Positions 8,493 through 15,889 of a stretch of DNA of 50,508 nt are shown one piece after another (position 1 is the stretch's first letter; each line of letters starts with the position of its first letter). The translations under genes and the position numbers were made by a program. Source of the stretch: Neobacillus soli NBRC 102451 (lineage in GTDB: Bacteria; Bacillota; Bacilli; Bacillales; Cytobacillaceae); contig NZ_BCVI01000065.1 in assembly GCF_001591665.1 (NCBI RefSeq), positions 1 to 50,508 on the forward strand, given 5' to 3'. Below the pieces are notes generated by a model. It was not told where the DNA came from and ran no database searches. It saw only the letters and a program-made list of their open reading frames with translations.

Positions 8493-9662
8493 CTAGGCGG
8501 CAGTCGTGGTTTCCCTTGTTATGGTCGGTCTAGTTAAAGAAAAGACTGCACAAAGTAACGAGATCATGACAATGGCACTTCCAACCCAAGCCGTACTGGA
8601 AATTGTACCGGTTTGGTTTAACACGAGGCCACCAATTGCCGACCCAAGCGAAATACCGATTTGCAATGCGGAATTATTAAAGCTTTGCTGTATATCGGAC
8701 GAAGCAGGGTCGGTTTGAATCAAATAGCTTTGTTGCGGCGGTGCCAAACTCCAACTTAATGCTCCCCAAACCATCATCACGGGAATGAATAAGACAAGTG
8801 AAAAAGTGGTTAATGGCAATACACATAGTACAATCGCAAATGCACTAATGACGATGATGATGCTTTTGCGAGCGCCAATCCAATCCGAAAGCGTTCCACC
8901 GAATGCTCCCCCGCCTACAGCTGCAATACCAAATACAAAATAGCAGATACTGATCCAATAAGAATTCAGATGAAGATTTGTTTCCAAAAATGGTGTGAAA
9001 TAAGCATAAATAGTGTAATGTCCCGCTAACATAAACATGGTAGCAAGATGGGCACTACCAATTTTCGCACTGGCTACTGCTTTTAATTGTTGTGAAAGTG
9101 GAATCGTCTTGTCCCCAGGAATACGCTCCAAATATAGTGAAATAAGCACCATTGACCCGATTGATAACACAGCGATTCCTAGGAAGATTACACGCCATCC
9201 TAATGTATTGGAAATCAAAATTCCCAATGGCACGCCCAACACAAGTGATGAACTAATGCCCATATAAATGAGACCCAAAGCCTTTGCTTGGTGAGCAGGG
9301 GCAACAATTTTTGCAGCAATAGTCAAGGAAAGTACAACAATAAGTGCTGTACTCGTTGCAGTCAACACCCTTGCTATCATCATAAAGGTAAAATTCGGAC
9401 TGAAATATGTCATAATATTCCCGAGGAAAAAAACGAACAAGGAAGCAAGATACAATTTCTTGCGCTCGATTTTGCTGGTTACTACCAGCAAAACAGGCCC
9501 GGCAATGGCATAAATAAGCGCGAACACCGTAATTAGCTGTCCGGCCTTGCTTAATGAAATGCTAAAATCATCGGCGATGGTGGGCAAAATCCCACCTACT
9601 ATTAATTCAACCAATCCAACTGCGACGGTCGATAATGCTAGTATAATTACTTTAAAATTCAT
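8493..9662 (-). CDS. pbuE: Purine base/ribonucleoside efflux pump PbuE (MFS)
   Basis: A 389-residue 12-TM DHA1-type major facilitator. The N-terminus (AVGLVELIVGGILP) and loop ERKKLYLASLFVFF agree with what I recall of B. subtilis PbuE, which exports adenine, hypoxanthine and related purines. The call is strongly supported by the adenine riboswitch in its leader, the known pbuE arrangement. The ribosome site AAAGGACG lies 9 bases before ATG. It is monocistronic with its own terminator. Confidence 0.93.
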   Translation of the reverse strand: MNFKVIILALSTVAVGLVELIVGGILPTIADDFSISLSKAGQLITVFALIYAIAGPVLLVVTSKIERKKLYLASLFVFFLGNIMTYFSPNFTFMMIARVLTATSTALIVVLSLTIAAKIVAPAHQAKALGLIYMGISSSLVLGVPLGILISNTLGWRVIFLGIAVLSIGSMVLISLYLERIPGDKTIPLSQQLKAVASAKIGSAHLATMFMLAGHYTIYAYFTPFLETNLHLNSYWISICYFVFGIAAVGGGAFGGTLSDWIGARKSIIIVISAFAIVLCVLPLTTFSLVLFIPVMMVWGALSWSLAPPQQSYLIQTDPASSDIQQSFNNSALQIGISLGSAIGGLVLNQTGTISSTAWVGSAIVMISLLCAVFSLTRPTITRETTTAA

Positions 9663-9727
9663 AATCTATTTCGTCCTTTCTTATTTGTTCGTAAAAAAAT
9701 AAGGCTTTGTGGGTTCTTTTCAGAAAA

Positions 9728-9833
9728 TAAAAAAAAATCCTGATTACAAAAAACGAATAAATTCATTTTCTGTAATCAGGATTTTTAAGGTTCCTGGTAG
9801 AGACCCTCAAGCCGTATTCTTGAGGTTATACAG
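9728..9833 (-). promoter_or_regulatory. Adenine-sensing purine riboswitch with intrinsic terminator platform
   Basis: Read on the minus strand, the aptamer runs from about 9833 to 9770: P1 strand CTGTA, the conserved ATAACCTC, two short arms (CCTCAAG/CTTGAGG and CCAGGA/TCCTG), and TCTACCAGGAACC. The discriminating base in CCTGATTACAG is T, as in adenine-type and unlike the C of guanine-type aptamers. The expression platform is the long hairpin ATCCTGATTACA/TGTAATCAGGAT (9730-9788) followed by a run of T. It overlaps the aptamer 3' strand, so ligand binding should prevent termination and switch pbuE on. Confidence 0.95.
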
Positions 9834-10025
9834 GGATTATATAGTTTAGTAGGAATCACCTTGAAAATTCTACTACGCTTCATCCTATTTTTCAAGTGTA
9901 AAATTATTCAATATTGAATTAGGCAGTTAATCCTTGTTGTAGTGCGTAACAAATCATCAACAGCATCGGGATTAGTTTGAAGAGAATCTTAACAGTGTGC
10001 GGGCTATCAGGGATGATGAAAATGT

Positions 10026-10064
10026 ACAAAAAGCCATGCCTCCAATCAAATAAGAGCATGGCTT
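10026..10064 (-). terminator. Terminator after the catalase remnant
   Basis: On the minus strand the stem AAGCCATGC/GCATGGCTT is followed by TTTTTG, directly after the stop of the gene at 10078. About 190 bases between this and the riboswitch hold no recognisable gene. Confidence 0.75.
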
Positions 10065-10077
10065 ACTGAGCATAAGA

Positions 10078-10515
10078 TTATTTTATCCTATTCCAAAACC
10101 TGCCTTGTGCGATTCCATCGATAAAGCTGTGGATACTGGCAGAGGATACATTGAATACACCTGGGTCATCTTTGTTGATGCGGCTATCTGCTAGCGCATT
10201 TGGATTACTCATGGCTAAAGCTAATGGCTTGTAATGTTTATAGGTCGTTTGAATGAATTCTAACGCAGGTGTCTGAATAAATGGTTCATTGTTCATTAAT
10301 AGTGCCGCATCAAACAGGCTGGAATCGGCTGTTGCGTAAGTATCTGTCACTTTTACGGTCATATTTAAGTTACGAAGCTTACTATCTATAATACTGTAAT
10401 TAATCTTATGTTTGGCGAAAGTCTCCAGCCAGGTTGTTAACAAGTCAACATCTGGCTCCCCATTGAGAAGGATGGCAACATTCTTGGTATCAGGTTTGCT
10501 GATGGTGTTTGCCAT
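10078..10515 (-). CDS. C-terminal domain of a large-subunit catalase (5'-truncated remnant)
   Basis: The 145-residue frame resembles only the C-terminal flavodoxin/GATase-like domain of clade-2 (HPII-type) catalases: KNVAILLNGEPDVDLL, TDTYATADSSLFDAALL, and a final GIAQGRFW. The whole heme-binding catalase core is absent. Upstream of the first ATG the frame stays open for about 25 codons and reads KSPALSM, like the linker preceding this domain, then meets a stop. I therefore read it as the tail of a decayed katE-type gene. It has no clear ribosome site. Catalytic activity is not expected. Confidence 0.65.
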   Translation of the reverse strand: MANTISKPDTKNVAILLNGEPDVDLLTTWLETFAKHKINYSIIDSKLRNLNMTVKVTDTYATADSSLFDAALLMNNEPFIQTPALEFIQTTYKHYKPLALAMSNPNALADSRINKDDPGVFNVSSASIHSFIDGIAQGRFWNRIK

Positions 10516-10739
10516 GCTGAGGGCGGGGGATTTTAGCCATAATGATCTGAAATCATTTCTTTTATCCGTTAAACCTATTTAAAGGGATATGAAATCCTGC
10601 GAATAAGCGAGTATTCGGGAGAAAATCGTATTAAACTGAGGGAGTGCAAGTAGAAATAAACAGTAAATACCGTTATCCAAAATCATCACTTAATAGTACA
10701 ATAAAAGGAAAAACAACCATTGTAAAGAAAGGGATCCAT

Positions 10740-10937
10740 ATGAAAGACTATTTTATTAGGTTGATTTTCGGACTATTAACTTTCATGATTGTCTCAGGTA
10801 TAGCCTCCATTTTTAATATTGATAGGATACAATTTGGAAAACCTGTGAACAACTTTATTTTACTAATAATATTTATGGTAGGAGGTTGGGGCGGGTGGTA
10901 TCTTTACAAAGCAAGTAAAAAGAATAGTAATGAATAA
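10740..10937 (+). CDS. Small two-TM membrane protein
   Basis: A 65-residue protein with two hydrophobic helices (about 5-24 and 33-55) joined by an FNIDRIQFGKPVNN loop and a Lys-rich tail. ATG at 10740 is used because AAAGAAAGGG lies 6 bases upstream. An upstream in-frame extension lacks a ribosome site. No family recognised. It is the first plus-strand gene of the cassette region and is followed at once by a repeat. Confidence 0.65.
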   Translation: MKDYFIRLIFGLLTFMIVSGIASIFNIDRIQFGKPVNNFILLIIFMVGGWGGWYLYKASKKNSNE

Positions 10938-10944
10938 CCACTTT

Positions 10945-11018
10945 TTATTGAAGTAATGGAGGCGTTAATCTAAGAAGGATTAACGCTTATTCTTGTTGAA
11001 TACTTTATGAACTAAAGA
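10945..11018 (+). repeat. Cassette repeat, diverged, with strong hairpin
   Basis: The left core TTGAAGTAATGGAGGC, perfect hairpin GCGTTAATC/GATTAACGC and right part CTTGTTGAATACTTTATGAAC follow the general repeat plan but with many changes. It may act as a terminator of the preceding gene. Confidence 0.5.
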
Positions 11019-11034
11019 TTGAAATGGGGATGTT

Positions 11035-11244
11035 ATGAACAGGTTATTTGGACTTTTAATAATTAGTTTATCATTGCTTACAGCCTCAATTGTATTACAA
11101 GTTGCTTGGCTAATTTTAATTGTTTTAATCTTGGGCATTTTATTGTTAATTCCTAATAGTAAGAACCAAACCAATAAAGAGAAATCTGTGTCAGACGAAG
11201 AAATAGAGGCAGAATTATTGAATTCTAATCATAAAAATAAATGA
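11035..11244 (+). CDS. Small two-TM membrane protein with acidic tail
   Basis: A 69-residue protein. Two adjacent hydrophobic helices (about 4-20 and 22-40) are followed by a hydrophilic tail rich in Glu and Asn. GGGGA lies 4 bases before ATG. No family recognised. It lies between two cassette repeats and is likely a single-gene cassette. Confidence 0.65.
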   Translation: MNRLFGLLIISLSLLTASIVLQVAWLILIVLILGILLLIPNSKNQTNKEKSVSDEEIEAELLNSNHKNK

Positions 11245-11289
11245 AATAGTGGAGTGTGCTGTTCTGGTGAGGTCAATGTTTTTCAAGCA

Positions 11290-11416
11290 TTAAAACAAGT
11301 GGTAGCATTCCTGTAATAAGTTTGTGTACAAATGCACTTAAACTAAAGGGTGCGATTCTTCAAAAAAGGATTGCTTTTTTCTTATTTAAGTAACGGGGCA
11401 GTTTAGTGGAATAAGC
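11290..11416 (+). repeat. Cassette repeat, complete, preceded by an extra right-core variant
   Basis: The main site at 11335-11416 has left core CACTTAAACTAAAGGGTGC, L-arm ATTCTTCAA, a weak hairpin with TTTTTT, and right core TTAAGTAACGGGGCAG then TTTAGTGGAATAAGCC. Just before it, GTGGTAGCATTCCTGTAATAAG (11299-11320) matches the unusual right core beside recombinase remnant 2 (21.63 kb, GTCAGCATTCCTGTAATGAAG). Confidence 0.8.
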
Positions 11417-11498
11417 CTATAAAGCAATTATATAGTTAATAATAAGATATTTATAGAATTTGTTTATAGCTGAACATCAGAGGGGTGTATATTGATGG

Positions 11499-12029
11499 TT
11501 GAAAAAATTCAATTTAGATTACCAGATTTATCGTGAAAGAGCTGATTTTACACCTATAGTGGTAATGATGTGTGGTGTAGCAGGTTCTGGAAAAACTACA
11601 TTCGCCCAACAATTAGAAAAAGAAGGTTTGGTACGCCTTTCTATTGATGAAGAAATTTGGGCTACAAATGGTCGGTATGGGATAGATTTCTCAGTTGAAA
11701 AGTATGAGAAATTCAAGGAAGACGCGGAAATAAAATTGAGGAATCAATTGATAAAGTTAATTCACGAGAAACATAATGTGGTAGTTGACTTCAGTTTTTG
11801 GCAACGCTCTAGAAGGAACCAATATAAACAGTTAATTGAAGAGGCTGGAGGTAAATGGAAACTTATTTATCTGAAAGTTCATCCTAATGATTTGCGTGAA
11901 CGACTTAAGATACGAAGCCAATGTTTTGATGCAAATGCTGCCTTCGCTATAACAGATGAAATTTTAACTTCCTTCCTTAGTGGTTTTGAAGAACCAACAG
12001 GCGAAGGAGAAATTGTAATTAAACAATAG
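11499..12029 (+). CDS. P-loop kinase-like ATP-binding protein, copy 1
   Basis: The 176-residue soluble protein has Walker A GVAGSGKTT, an SIDEEIW box, VVVDFSFW at the Walker B/catalytic position and a basic lid region, as in small AAA/zeta-toxin-like predicted kinases (COG0645 type). Substrate unknown. It is paralogous to the protein at 23.19 kb (same length, most residues shared). The start is odd: an ATG at 11495 with better spacing to AGGGGTG runs out of frame into a stop after 13 codons, so the functional start must be TTG 11499, or a one-base indel lies near the start. Confidence 0.75.
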   Translation: MKKFNLDYQIYRERADFTPIVVMMCGVAGSGKTTFAQQLEKEGLVRLSIDEEIWATNGRYGIDFSVEKYEKFKEDAEIKLRNQLIKLIHEKHNVVVDFSFWQRSRRNQYKQLIEEAGGKWKLIYLKVHPNDLRERLKIRSQCFDANAAFAITDEILTSFLSGFEEPTGEGEIVIKQ

Positions 12030-12043
12030 TAAAACTTCCTTTT

Positions 12044-12122
12044 TAATAAAGCTAACAGGTACTTACATTAAAATGGGAAAAGCCTATTTTCTTATTGAAA
12101 TAACGAGGTGCGTTTCAACAAT
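12044..12122 (+). repeat. Cassette repeat, complete but diverged
   Basis: Left core AATAAAGCTAACAGGTAC, short AT-rich hairpin (GGGAAAAGCC/TTTTC) and right core CTTATTGAAATAACGAGGTG then CGTTTCAACAA. It directly follows the kinase gene. Confidence 0.65.
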
Positions 12123-12225
12123 ATGTGGGGAAGCTTTTTACTAAAGGGATAGGATTGTTGAAGAAGAGATTCTTTTTGAAATAATTTCCAGATCATAAAT
12201 TCTACAAACAAAGGGGATGGGAGAA

Positions 12226-12693
12226 ATGATAAAGGGGCTATATGAAGCACATTTACCTGTAAAAAATCTAGACGTTTCAATTGAATTTTACCGGAAATTA
12301 GGTTTGAAGTTAGCTTGGCGTGATGAAGACACCGTATTCTTTTGGATAGAAGAAGGCAAAAGCTGGTTAGGATTGTGGGAAGGAAAGGAGTACCAAACTC
12401 CATACCACCCTTCTTTAAGACATATTGCTTTTCGAGTCACATATGAGGATTTAAAAGTGTCTGTAAAATGGCTTGAATCCATCCAAGTTGAACCTGCACC
12501 TTTTGGAAGAAGAACATCGATTGAGCCTTTTGTAAGACCAAATCAAGGAAATGCTTCGGTTTACTTTGATGACCCAGATGGAAATAGCTTAGAATTGATG
12601 TGTTATGTTAAAGTACCAAATGAATTAAAACATATTACGGAAAAGCTGTCATTTAAGGACTGGGAGAATTTAGTTAGTAGTAAATTGACATAA
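12226..12693 (+). CDS. VOC (glyoxalase/bleomycin-resistance/dioxygenase) family protein
   Basis: A 155-residue protein with two beta-alpha-beta-beta-beta modules. The metal-ligand candidates are His in EAHLPVKNL, His in LRHIAFRV and Glu in DGNSLELMCYV. The pattern suits a detoxification or isomerase role, but the substrate cannot be assigned. I moved the start from ATG 12217, which abuts AAAGGGG, to ATG 12226, 9 bases after it. It is a single-gene cassette between two repeats. Confidence 0.85.
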   Translation: MIKGLYEAHLPVKNLDVSIEFYRKLGLKLAWRDEDTVFFWIEEGKSWLGLWEGKEYQTPYHPSLRHIAFRVTYEDLKVSVKWLESIQVEPAPFGRRTSIEPFVRPNQGNASVYFDDPDGNSLELMCYVKVPNELKHITEKLSFKDWENLVSSKLT

Positions 12694-12710
12694 TCAAGCC
12701 CCCTTTCTTT

Positions 12711-12760
12711 AATATTGTGAAGGATTGTACTTAAAGAAACGAGCAGGTTTGTTGAAGAAG
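12711..12760 (+). repeat. Hybrid single-core cassette site
   Basis: AATATTGTGAAGGATTGTAC and TTAAAGAAACGAG are the sequence that normally precedes and begins a left core. They are joined directly to CAGGTTTGTTGAAGAAG, the right half of a right core, with no hairpin between. It looks like the product of recombination between a left and a right core. Confidence 0.65.
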
Positions 12761-12772
12761 AAAAGGAAAAGG

Positions 12773-12845
12773 TTACAACTAAACGTAAAGATATCTTTAC
12801 ATTTAGTTGTAATTTTTTTATAATCTTATGTAAAGATATCTTTAC
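12773..12845 (+). promoter_or_regulatory. Two identical 16-bp palindromic operators, the first inside a terminator-like hairpin
   Basis: GTAAAGATATCTTTAC occurs at 12785-12800 and 12830-12845, 45 bases apart, upstream of the XRE regulator gene. The first copy forms the tip of a longer inverted repeat TTACAACTAAA/TTTAGTTGTAA (12773-12812) followed by T7, so it can also be an intrinsic terminator. The arrangement suggests autoregulation by the downstream helix-turn-helix protein. Confidence 0.75.
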
Positions 12846-12866
12846 TTCCTGTTTGGAGGGTTTTTA

Positions 12867-13079
12867 ATGAAGGTGGTAAATCATATTAAGGAAATTCGAC
12901 AGAAAAAGGGCATAACACAAGTCAAAATGGCAGAAGACTTACAAATTACACGTCAAACAGTAAATGCAATTGAGAAGAATAAGTATAATCCAAGTTTGGA
13001 ATTGGCACTAAAATTAATACAGTATTTTGATGTGCCAATTGAAGAATTATTTTATTTAGAGAAACCAGAGGGGGAATAG
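12867..13079 (+). CDS. XRE/Cro-type transcriptional regulator
   Basis: The 70-residue protein is almost entirely a helix-turn-helix domain (IRQKKGITQVKMAEDL, then ITRQTVNAIEKNKYNPS). It resembles the short YgzD/YvaO-type regulators of bacilli that are paired with a small membrane protein. GGAGGG precedes ATG. Two identical palindromes immediately upstream are its likely operator. The membrane-protein gene starts 2 bases after its stop, so the two are co-translated. Confidence 0.92.
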   Translation: MKVVNHIKEIRQKKGITQVKMAEDLQITRQTVNAIEKNKYNPSLELALKLIQYFDVPIEELFYLEKPEGE

Positions 13080-13081
13080 CT

Positions 13082-13492
13082 ATGAACAACCGAAAGTTAC
13101 AAATCACTATTTGGTCTGTTGTAATTGGATCTATGATTATAGGTGGCTTTTTAGGTGTGTATCTCATAGGAAAAGAAACTGGTGAATACAACTACGAAAT
13201 GGCTATCGCTATTATAGGGGGGACAGTCTTAGGATTTATTTTCTATCTGCTTATTTCTATGTGGAATAAAAAAAGAAATGGAAATGTTCCAGATGTTGAT
13301 GAAAGAAGTATTTTACTAATGAAACGTTATCTAATGTGTGTACTTTATGTTGTTCTTTTGGGTAGTGGAGCTGTTTTATTAATTCTATATTCAATGGGTG
13401 TTCATTTTATTGAAACAGGTATGTTGATCGTATGTATGATGGGATTATATATGTTAATTGGCTTAGGTGCTGTTATTACAAAGCAATTATAA
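13082..13492 (+). CDS. Four-TM membrane protein paired with the XRE regulator
   Basis: The 136-residue protein has four hydrophobic helices (about 8-30, 38-60, 78-104, 110-132) and a charged central loop (NKKRNGNVPDVDERS). It resembles DUF2178/DUF3796-type partners of small XRE regulators, whose function is unknown. It is tightly coupled to the regulator gene, so the pair is a two-gene cassette bounded by repeats. Confidence 0.75.
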   Translation: MNNRKLQITIWSVVIGSMIIGGFLGVYLIGKETGEYNYEMAIAIIGGTVLGFIFYLLISMWNKKRNGNVPDVDERSILLMKRYLMCVLYVVLLGSGAVLLILYSMGVHFIETGMLIVCMMGLYMLIGLGAVITKQL

Positions 13493-13497
13493 AATGT

Positions 13498-13580
13498 TAT
13501 TAAGCTAACTGGTGCAAGAGTTTAAGAATGGGAATGCTGCGGAAATCCTTTTTCTTGTTCAACTAAAAGGGGCAATAGTA
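13498..13580 (+). repeat. Cassette repeat whose right core is the boundary of recombinase remnant 1
   Basis: Left core TTAAGCTAACTGGTGC, L-arm AGAGTTTAAGA, hairpin AATGCTGCGGAAATCC, then CTTGTTCAACTAAAAGGGGC-AATAGT. That last segment matches the left-core sequence that borders the intact recombinase gene at 32.16 kb. Confidence 0.75.
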
Positions 13581-13614
13581 AAAAAAGGCAGCGTTAAACC
13601 CTTCGCATTTTTCA

Positions 13615-13800
13615 CTCTAATTCTAAAAGTATTTTCTATAAAAATTCTCTTTTAATGATTCCACTTAACTGAGCATAAATCCTAGTGGCCTCGCTTTTTT
13701 CGTGTCCTAGTAAACTTTGAATGACATCGAGAGGAGCTCCGTTTTTCAATAGGGGTGTGGCATAGCTGTGGCGTAGTTGGTGTGGGTGGATTAACAAAGA
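13615..13800 (-). pseudogene. Tyrosine recombinase remnant 1 (C-terminal fragment)
   Basis: On the minus strand the frame reads HPHQLRHSYAT, then SLLGHEKSEATRIYAQLSG, the C-terminal catalytic box of the 32.2 kb recombinase. The 5' part is lost: similarity stops near 13793, inside the codons preceding HPHQLRH. The end is frameshifted by one extra T (EFL-stop instead of EFYRKYF). It keeps the canonical Gly before the last catalytic His. The plus-strand cassette at 13.85 kb follows. Confidence 0.88.
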
Positions 13801-13852
13801 AAAAGTTAGCTTTGAAAAAATATTCAAGACAAAACTAAAATGGAGTAACTTT

Positions 13853-14038
13853 ATGACCACAAAAAAACTCGCGATTTCTGCATTTACTGCTGTAATTCTT
13901 ATCATTGTTATTCGTGCGATACTTCGTGGTAATGGCATTCACAATTTCCTTAGCGACAATTCAATTGGTGGATTCTTATTATGTTGGGTCGCTTTTTCAT
14001 TGATTTCATTATTTTTTAGAAGGCAGTCAGATAAATAA
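13853..14038 (+). CDS. Small two-TM membrane protein
   Basis: A 61-residue protein with helices at about 6-24 and 36-54, and a short basic C-terminus (RRQSDK). GGAG lies 8 bases before ATG. No family recognised. It lies immediately downstream of recombinase remnant 1 on the opposite strand, the first-cassette position in an integron-like layout. Confidence 0.6.
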   Translation: MTTKKLAISAFTAVILIIVIRAILRGNGIHNFLSDNSIGGFLLCWVAFSLISLFFRRQSDK

Positions 14039-14409
14039 GACATATATATTAGATAAATCAATTAATTGGTAGCTTTACCTTAACAACAATGGGGGCTGTT
14101 TTTCGGCAGTTCTTTTTCATTATCGAAGGTAGTCACTTCTCTCAGTATTTAAAGAAATTTAATACTAAATTAAAAATCAGGAAGGAAAAAAGGACAATAC
14201 CTAAATGAAAGTATTATCCTTTCTTTTTTCATAATCGAAATGATTTTGCTTATTAATTCTTTTTAATCTGAAGAAACTTATTTCACTAACAAAAGTAGAA
14301 CAAATTGCTCTTTCAGTATTAATCCAGAGATTAATGTAGTTACAAATGGATCAACATAACCCAACAAAGCAAAATGATTTGTCCTATAACCAGACAACCC
14401 TTTTTGCTG
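14039..14409. other. Intergenic stretch with a very diverged repeat and a terminator-like hairpin
   Basis: AACAATGGGGGCTGTTTTTC (14084-14103) and TTATCGAAGGTAGT are a barely recognisable cassette repeat. At 14181-14230 the arms AAAAAAGGACAATAC and GTATTATCCTTTCTTTTTT form a hairpin with T/A flanks, usable as a terminator on either strand. No gene is seen. Confidence 0.55.
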
Positions 14410-14898
14410 TTATTTATTCAATTCAACCGTTTCATTAATATCTGTAGATTTAGAACTCTGCCCTGTCATGCGTTTATATAGAAAGGCGATTTTCTTCGTA
14501 AAATTACCGGTTTCCCAATACTCGGCTGCTTCCGCTTTTACCTTTATCAAGATAACGTTAGGATCATCATAGGAAGTTTGCATAAATTTCTCATATGCTT
14601 TGCTCCACAATTCCTTTTTCTTGTCTAAATCATCAACGATTTCTGCTCTTCCACGGACGGAAACATAGGATTTACCTGCATAAGCCACATTAACATCTTG
14701 ATCATGTAAAATTTCTTCATATTTATTAGTCTCTTTTTTAGTGAAAAACCATAAATCACCATCAAACTCTACTTCTTGTGTTTTCATAGGACGAGAAACA
14801 AGCCCTTCTTCAGTTACCGTAGTCAGCATGGCCGTGTCTACGTCTTTGATTAACTCTCTTAATGTTTCCATTTCTTCTTGTTTCATCATGTTAGACAT
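14410..14898 (-). CDS. Pyridoxamine-phosphate-oxidase-like general stress protein (COG3871)
   Basis: A 162-residue split-barrel FMN-binding protein. VDTAMLTTVTEEGLVSRPM, FDGDLWFFT and VNVAYAGKSYVSVRGRAE are characteristic of the general stress protein 26 group. Cofactor binding (FMN or F420-like) is predicted, substrate unknown. The start was chosen at the ATG 6 bases after GAGGTG, giving MSNMMKQEEM. It lies opposite to the cassettes and has no repeat of its own, so it may be a resident gene. Confidence 0.88.
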   Translation of the reverse strand: MSNMMKQEEMETLRELIKDVDTAMLTTVTEEGLVSRPMKTQEVEFDGDLWFFTKKETNKYEEILHDQDVNVAYAGKSYVSVRGRAEIVDDLDKKKELWSKAYEKFMQTSYDDPNVILIKVKAEAAEYWETGNFTKKIAFLYKRMTGQSSKSTDINETVELNK

Positions 14899-15050
14899 TT
14901 CCATCACCTCATTTATGTTTATAGAGGTAATCTACCCTTTACACCAACTTTTATTCAGATATGGCAGATTACTAAACTAACTATAAGAACTAAAGAGTCA
15001 GCATTCAGGTAATAAGCATTTAGTTAATAAAAGAACAGTAAAAAAGGATA

Positions 15051-15090
15051 ACTTTGTGAAGAAATATACTTAAACTATCGGGGGCTTTAC
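15051..15090 (+). repeat. Cassette repeat, left half only
   Basis: TTTGTGAAGAAATATACTTA-AACTATCGGGGGCTTTACTAC is a left core with its usual upstream flank. The hairpin and right core are missing and the ribosome site of the next gene follows within 30 bases. Confidence 0.6.
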
Positions 15091-15120
15091 TACAAAAGAA
15101 TGTTAATGGAGGTGATGAAT

Positions 15121-15507
15121 ATGGAAAATTTTTACGAAATACTGCCCAAAGACAAATTTGATATTGAATCAGTAGAAAAAATAAGAAAGCTTAGTCGTGT
15201 AGAAATTATATCTCTTTTTCCAAACCTTCTTGAATGGATTCAGGATATGAATTGGGTAATTGCTCCAAAGGTTGCCGAACTGCTTTTGGATTTCCCAAAT
15301 GAATTAGTCCTTCTAATAAGAAATGTGTTTGAAACTGAAGACAATGTATGGAAATTCTGGTGTTTAGAAGTTTTGGTTAAATATCTTCCGACTGAATCAA
15401 AAATGGTATTAAGGAACGACTTGATACGATTAGCAAAAACCCCTTCTGAAGAAGAGAAATTAGAGGAAGTTGACGTTATTGCTAAGGAGATTTTAGAACA
15501 GCTATGA
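15121..15507 (+). CDS. DUF5071-like small protein
   Basis: A 128-residue helical protein with the DUF5071-type core LFPNLLEWIQDMNWVIAPKV and a following leucine-rich helix pair (ELLLDFPNELVLLIRNVF). It has no signal or membrane segment. Function is unknown in the family. ATG 15121 is preceded by a perfect GGAGGTGAT, whereas an in-frame upstream ATG is not. The stop codon is followed by the cassette repeat with almost no gap. Confidence 0.8.
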   Translation: MENFYEILPKDKFDIESVEKIRKLSRVEIISLFPNLLEWIQDMNWVIAPKVAELLLDFPNELVLLIRNVFETEDNVWKFWCLEVLVKYLPTESKMVLRNDLIRLAKTPSEEEKLEEVDVIAKEILEQL

Positions 15508-15597
15508 TTTTACTAACTGGGTGCATTGATCCAAGAAGGATTAACCACCTTTTTTGTTGAAGTTATTAAGCTAACAAACAGGATATTTCATTAAGAA
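15508..15597 (+). repeat. Cassette repeat, complete
   Basis: Left core TTTTACTAACTGGGTGC, L-arm TTGATCCAAGAAGGA, short stem TTAACCACC with T6, then TTGTTGAAGTTATTAAGC and right core CTAACAAACAGGATATTTCA. Confidence 0.75.
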
Positions 15598-15639
15598 ATT
15601 TTAAATCATAGATAAGGAATATGGGGAGGTTGGAATCAT

Positions 15640-15837
15640 TTGAGATGGTTTTTTGCTATTCCATTTATTTTTCTTGGAGCTTTCTTATGGTCATTAACCA
15701 TTGACCAAATGGGAATTAAGGGTCATATCATTATGAAAATTATAGGGTTTGGGTGTTTTATTCTTGCTAGTGTTTTTGTTAGAGGAAAGAAAAAAACAAT
15801 CAATTATTTTAAACAAACGGGTGAGATTCTTCAATAA
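15640..15837 (+). CDS. Small two-TM membrane protein whose C-terminus is encoded by the repeat core
   Basis: A 65-residue protein starting at TTG, 9 bases after GGGGAGG. Helices lie at about 3-22 and 30-48, followed by a basic tail. The final residues KQTGEILQ are read from AAACAAACGGGTGAGATTC, the left core of the next cassette repeat, so the gene either ran into the site after insertion or evolved with it. No family recognised. Confidence 0.65.
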   Translation: MRWFFAIPFIFLGAFLWSLTIDQMGIKGHIIMKIIGFGCFILASVFVRGKKKTINYFKQTGEILQ

Positions 15838-15889
15838 ATGATGGATCACTTTTTCCTAATTCAAGTAACGAAGCAGAATAGTTGAAAAA
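15806..15889 (+). repeat. Cassette repeat overlapping the end of a gene
   Basis: Left core TTTTAAACAAACGGGTGAG, L-arm ATTCTTCAATAA, weak hairpin GATGGATCAC with T5, right core TTCAAGTAACGAAGCAG then AATAGTTGAAAAATG. About 150 bases follow without a real gene. A 16-codon frame with ribosome site at 15929 (MEQVIKEILSRGILFN) may be the stump of a lost one. Confidence 0.75.

Noticed and set aside
11495..11536. Start of kinase copy 1 at ATG 11495
   Set aside because: That frame stops after 13 codons; only the TTG 11499 frame continues into the Walker A region.
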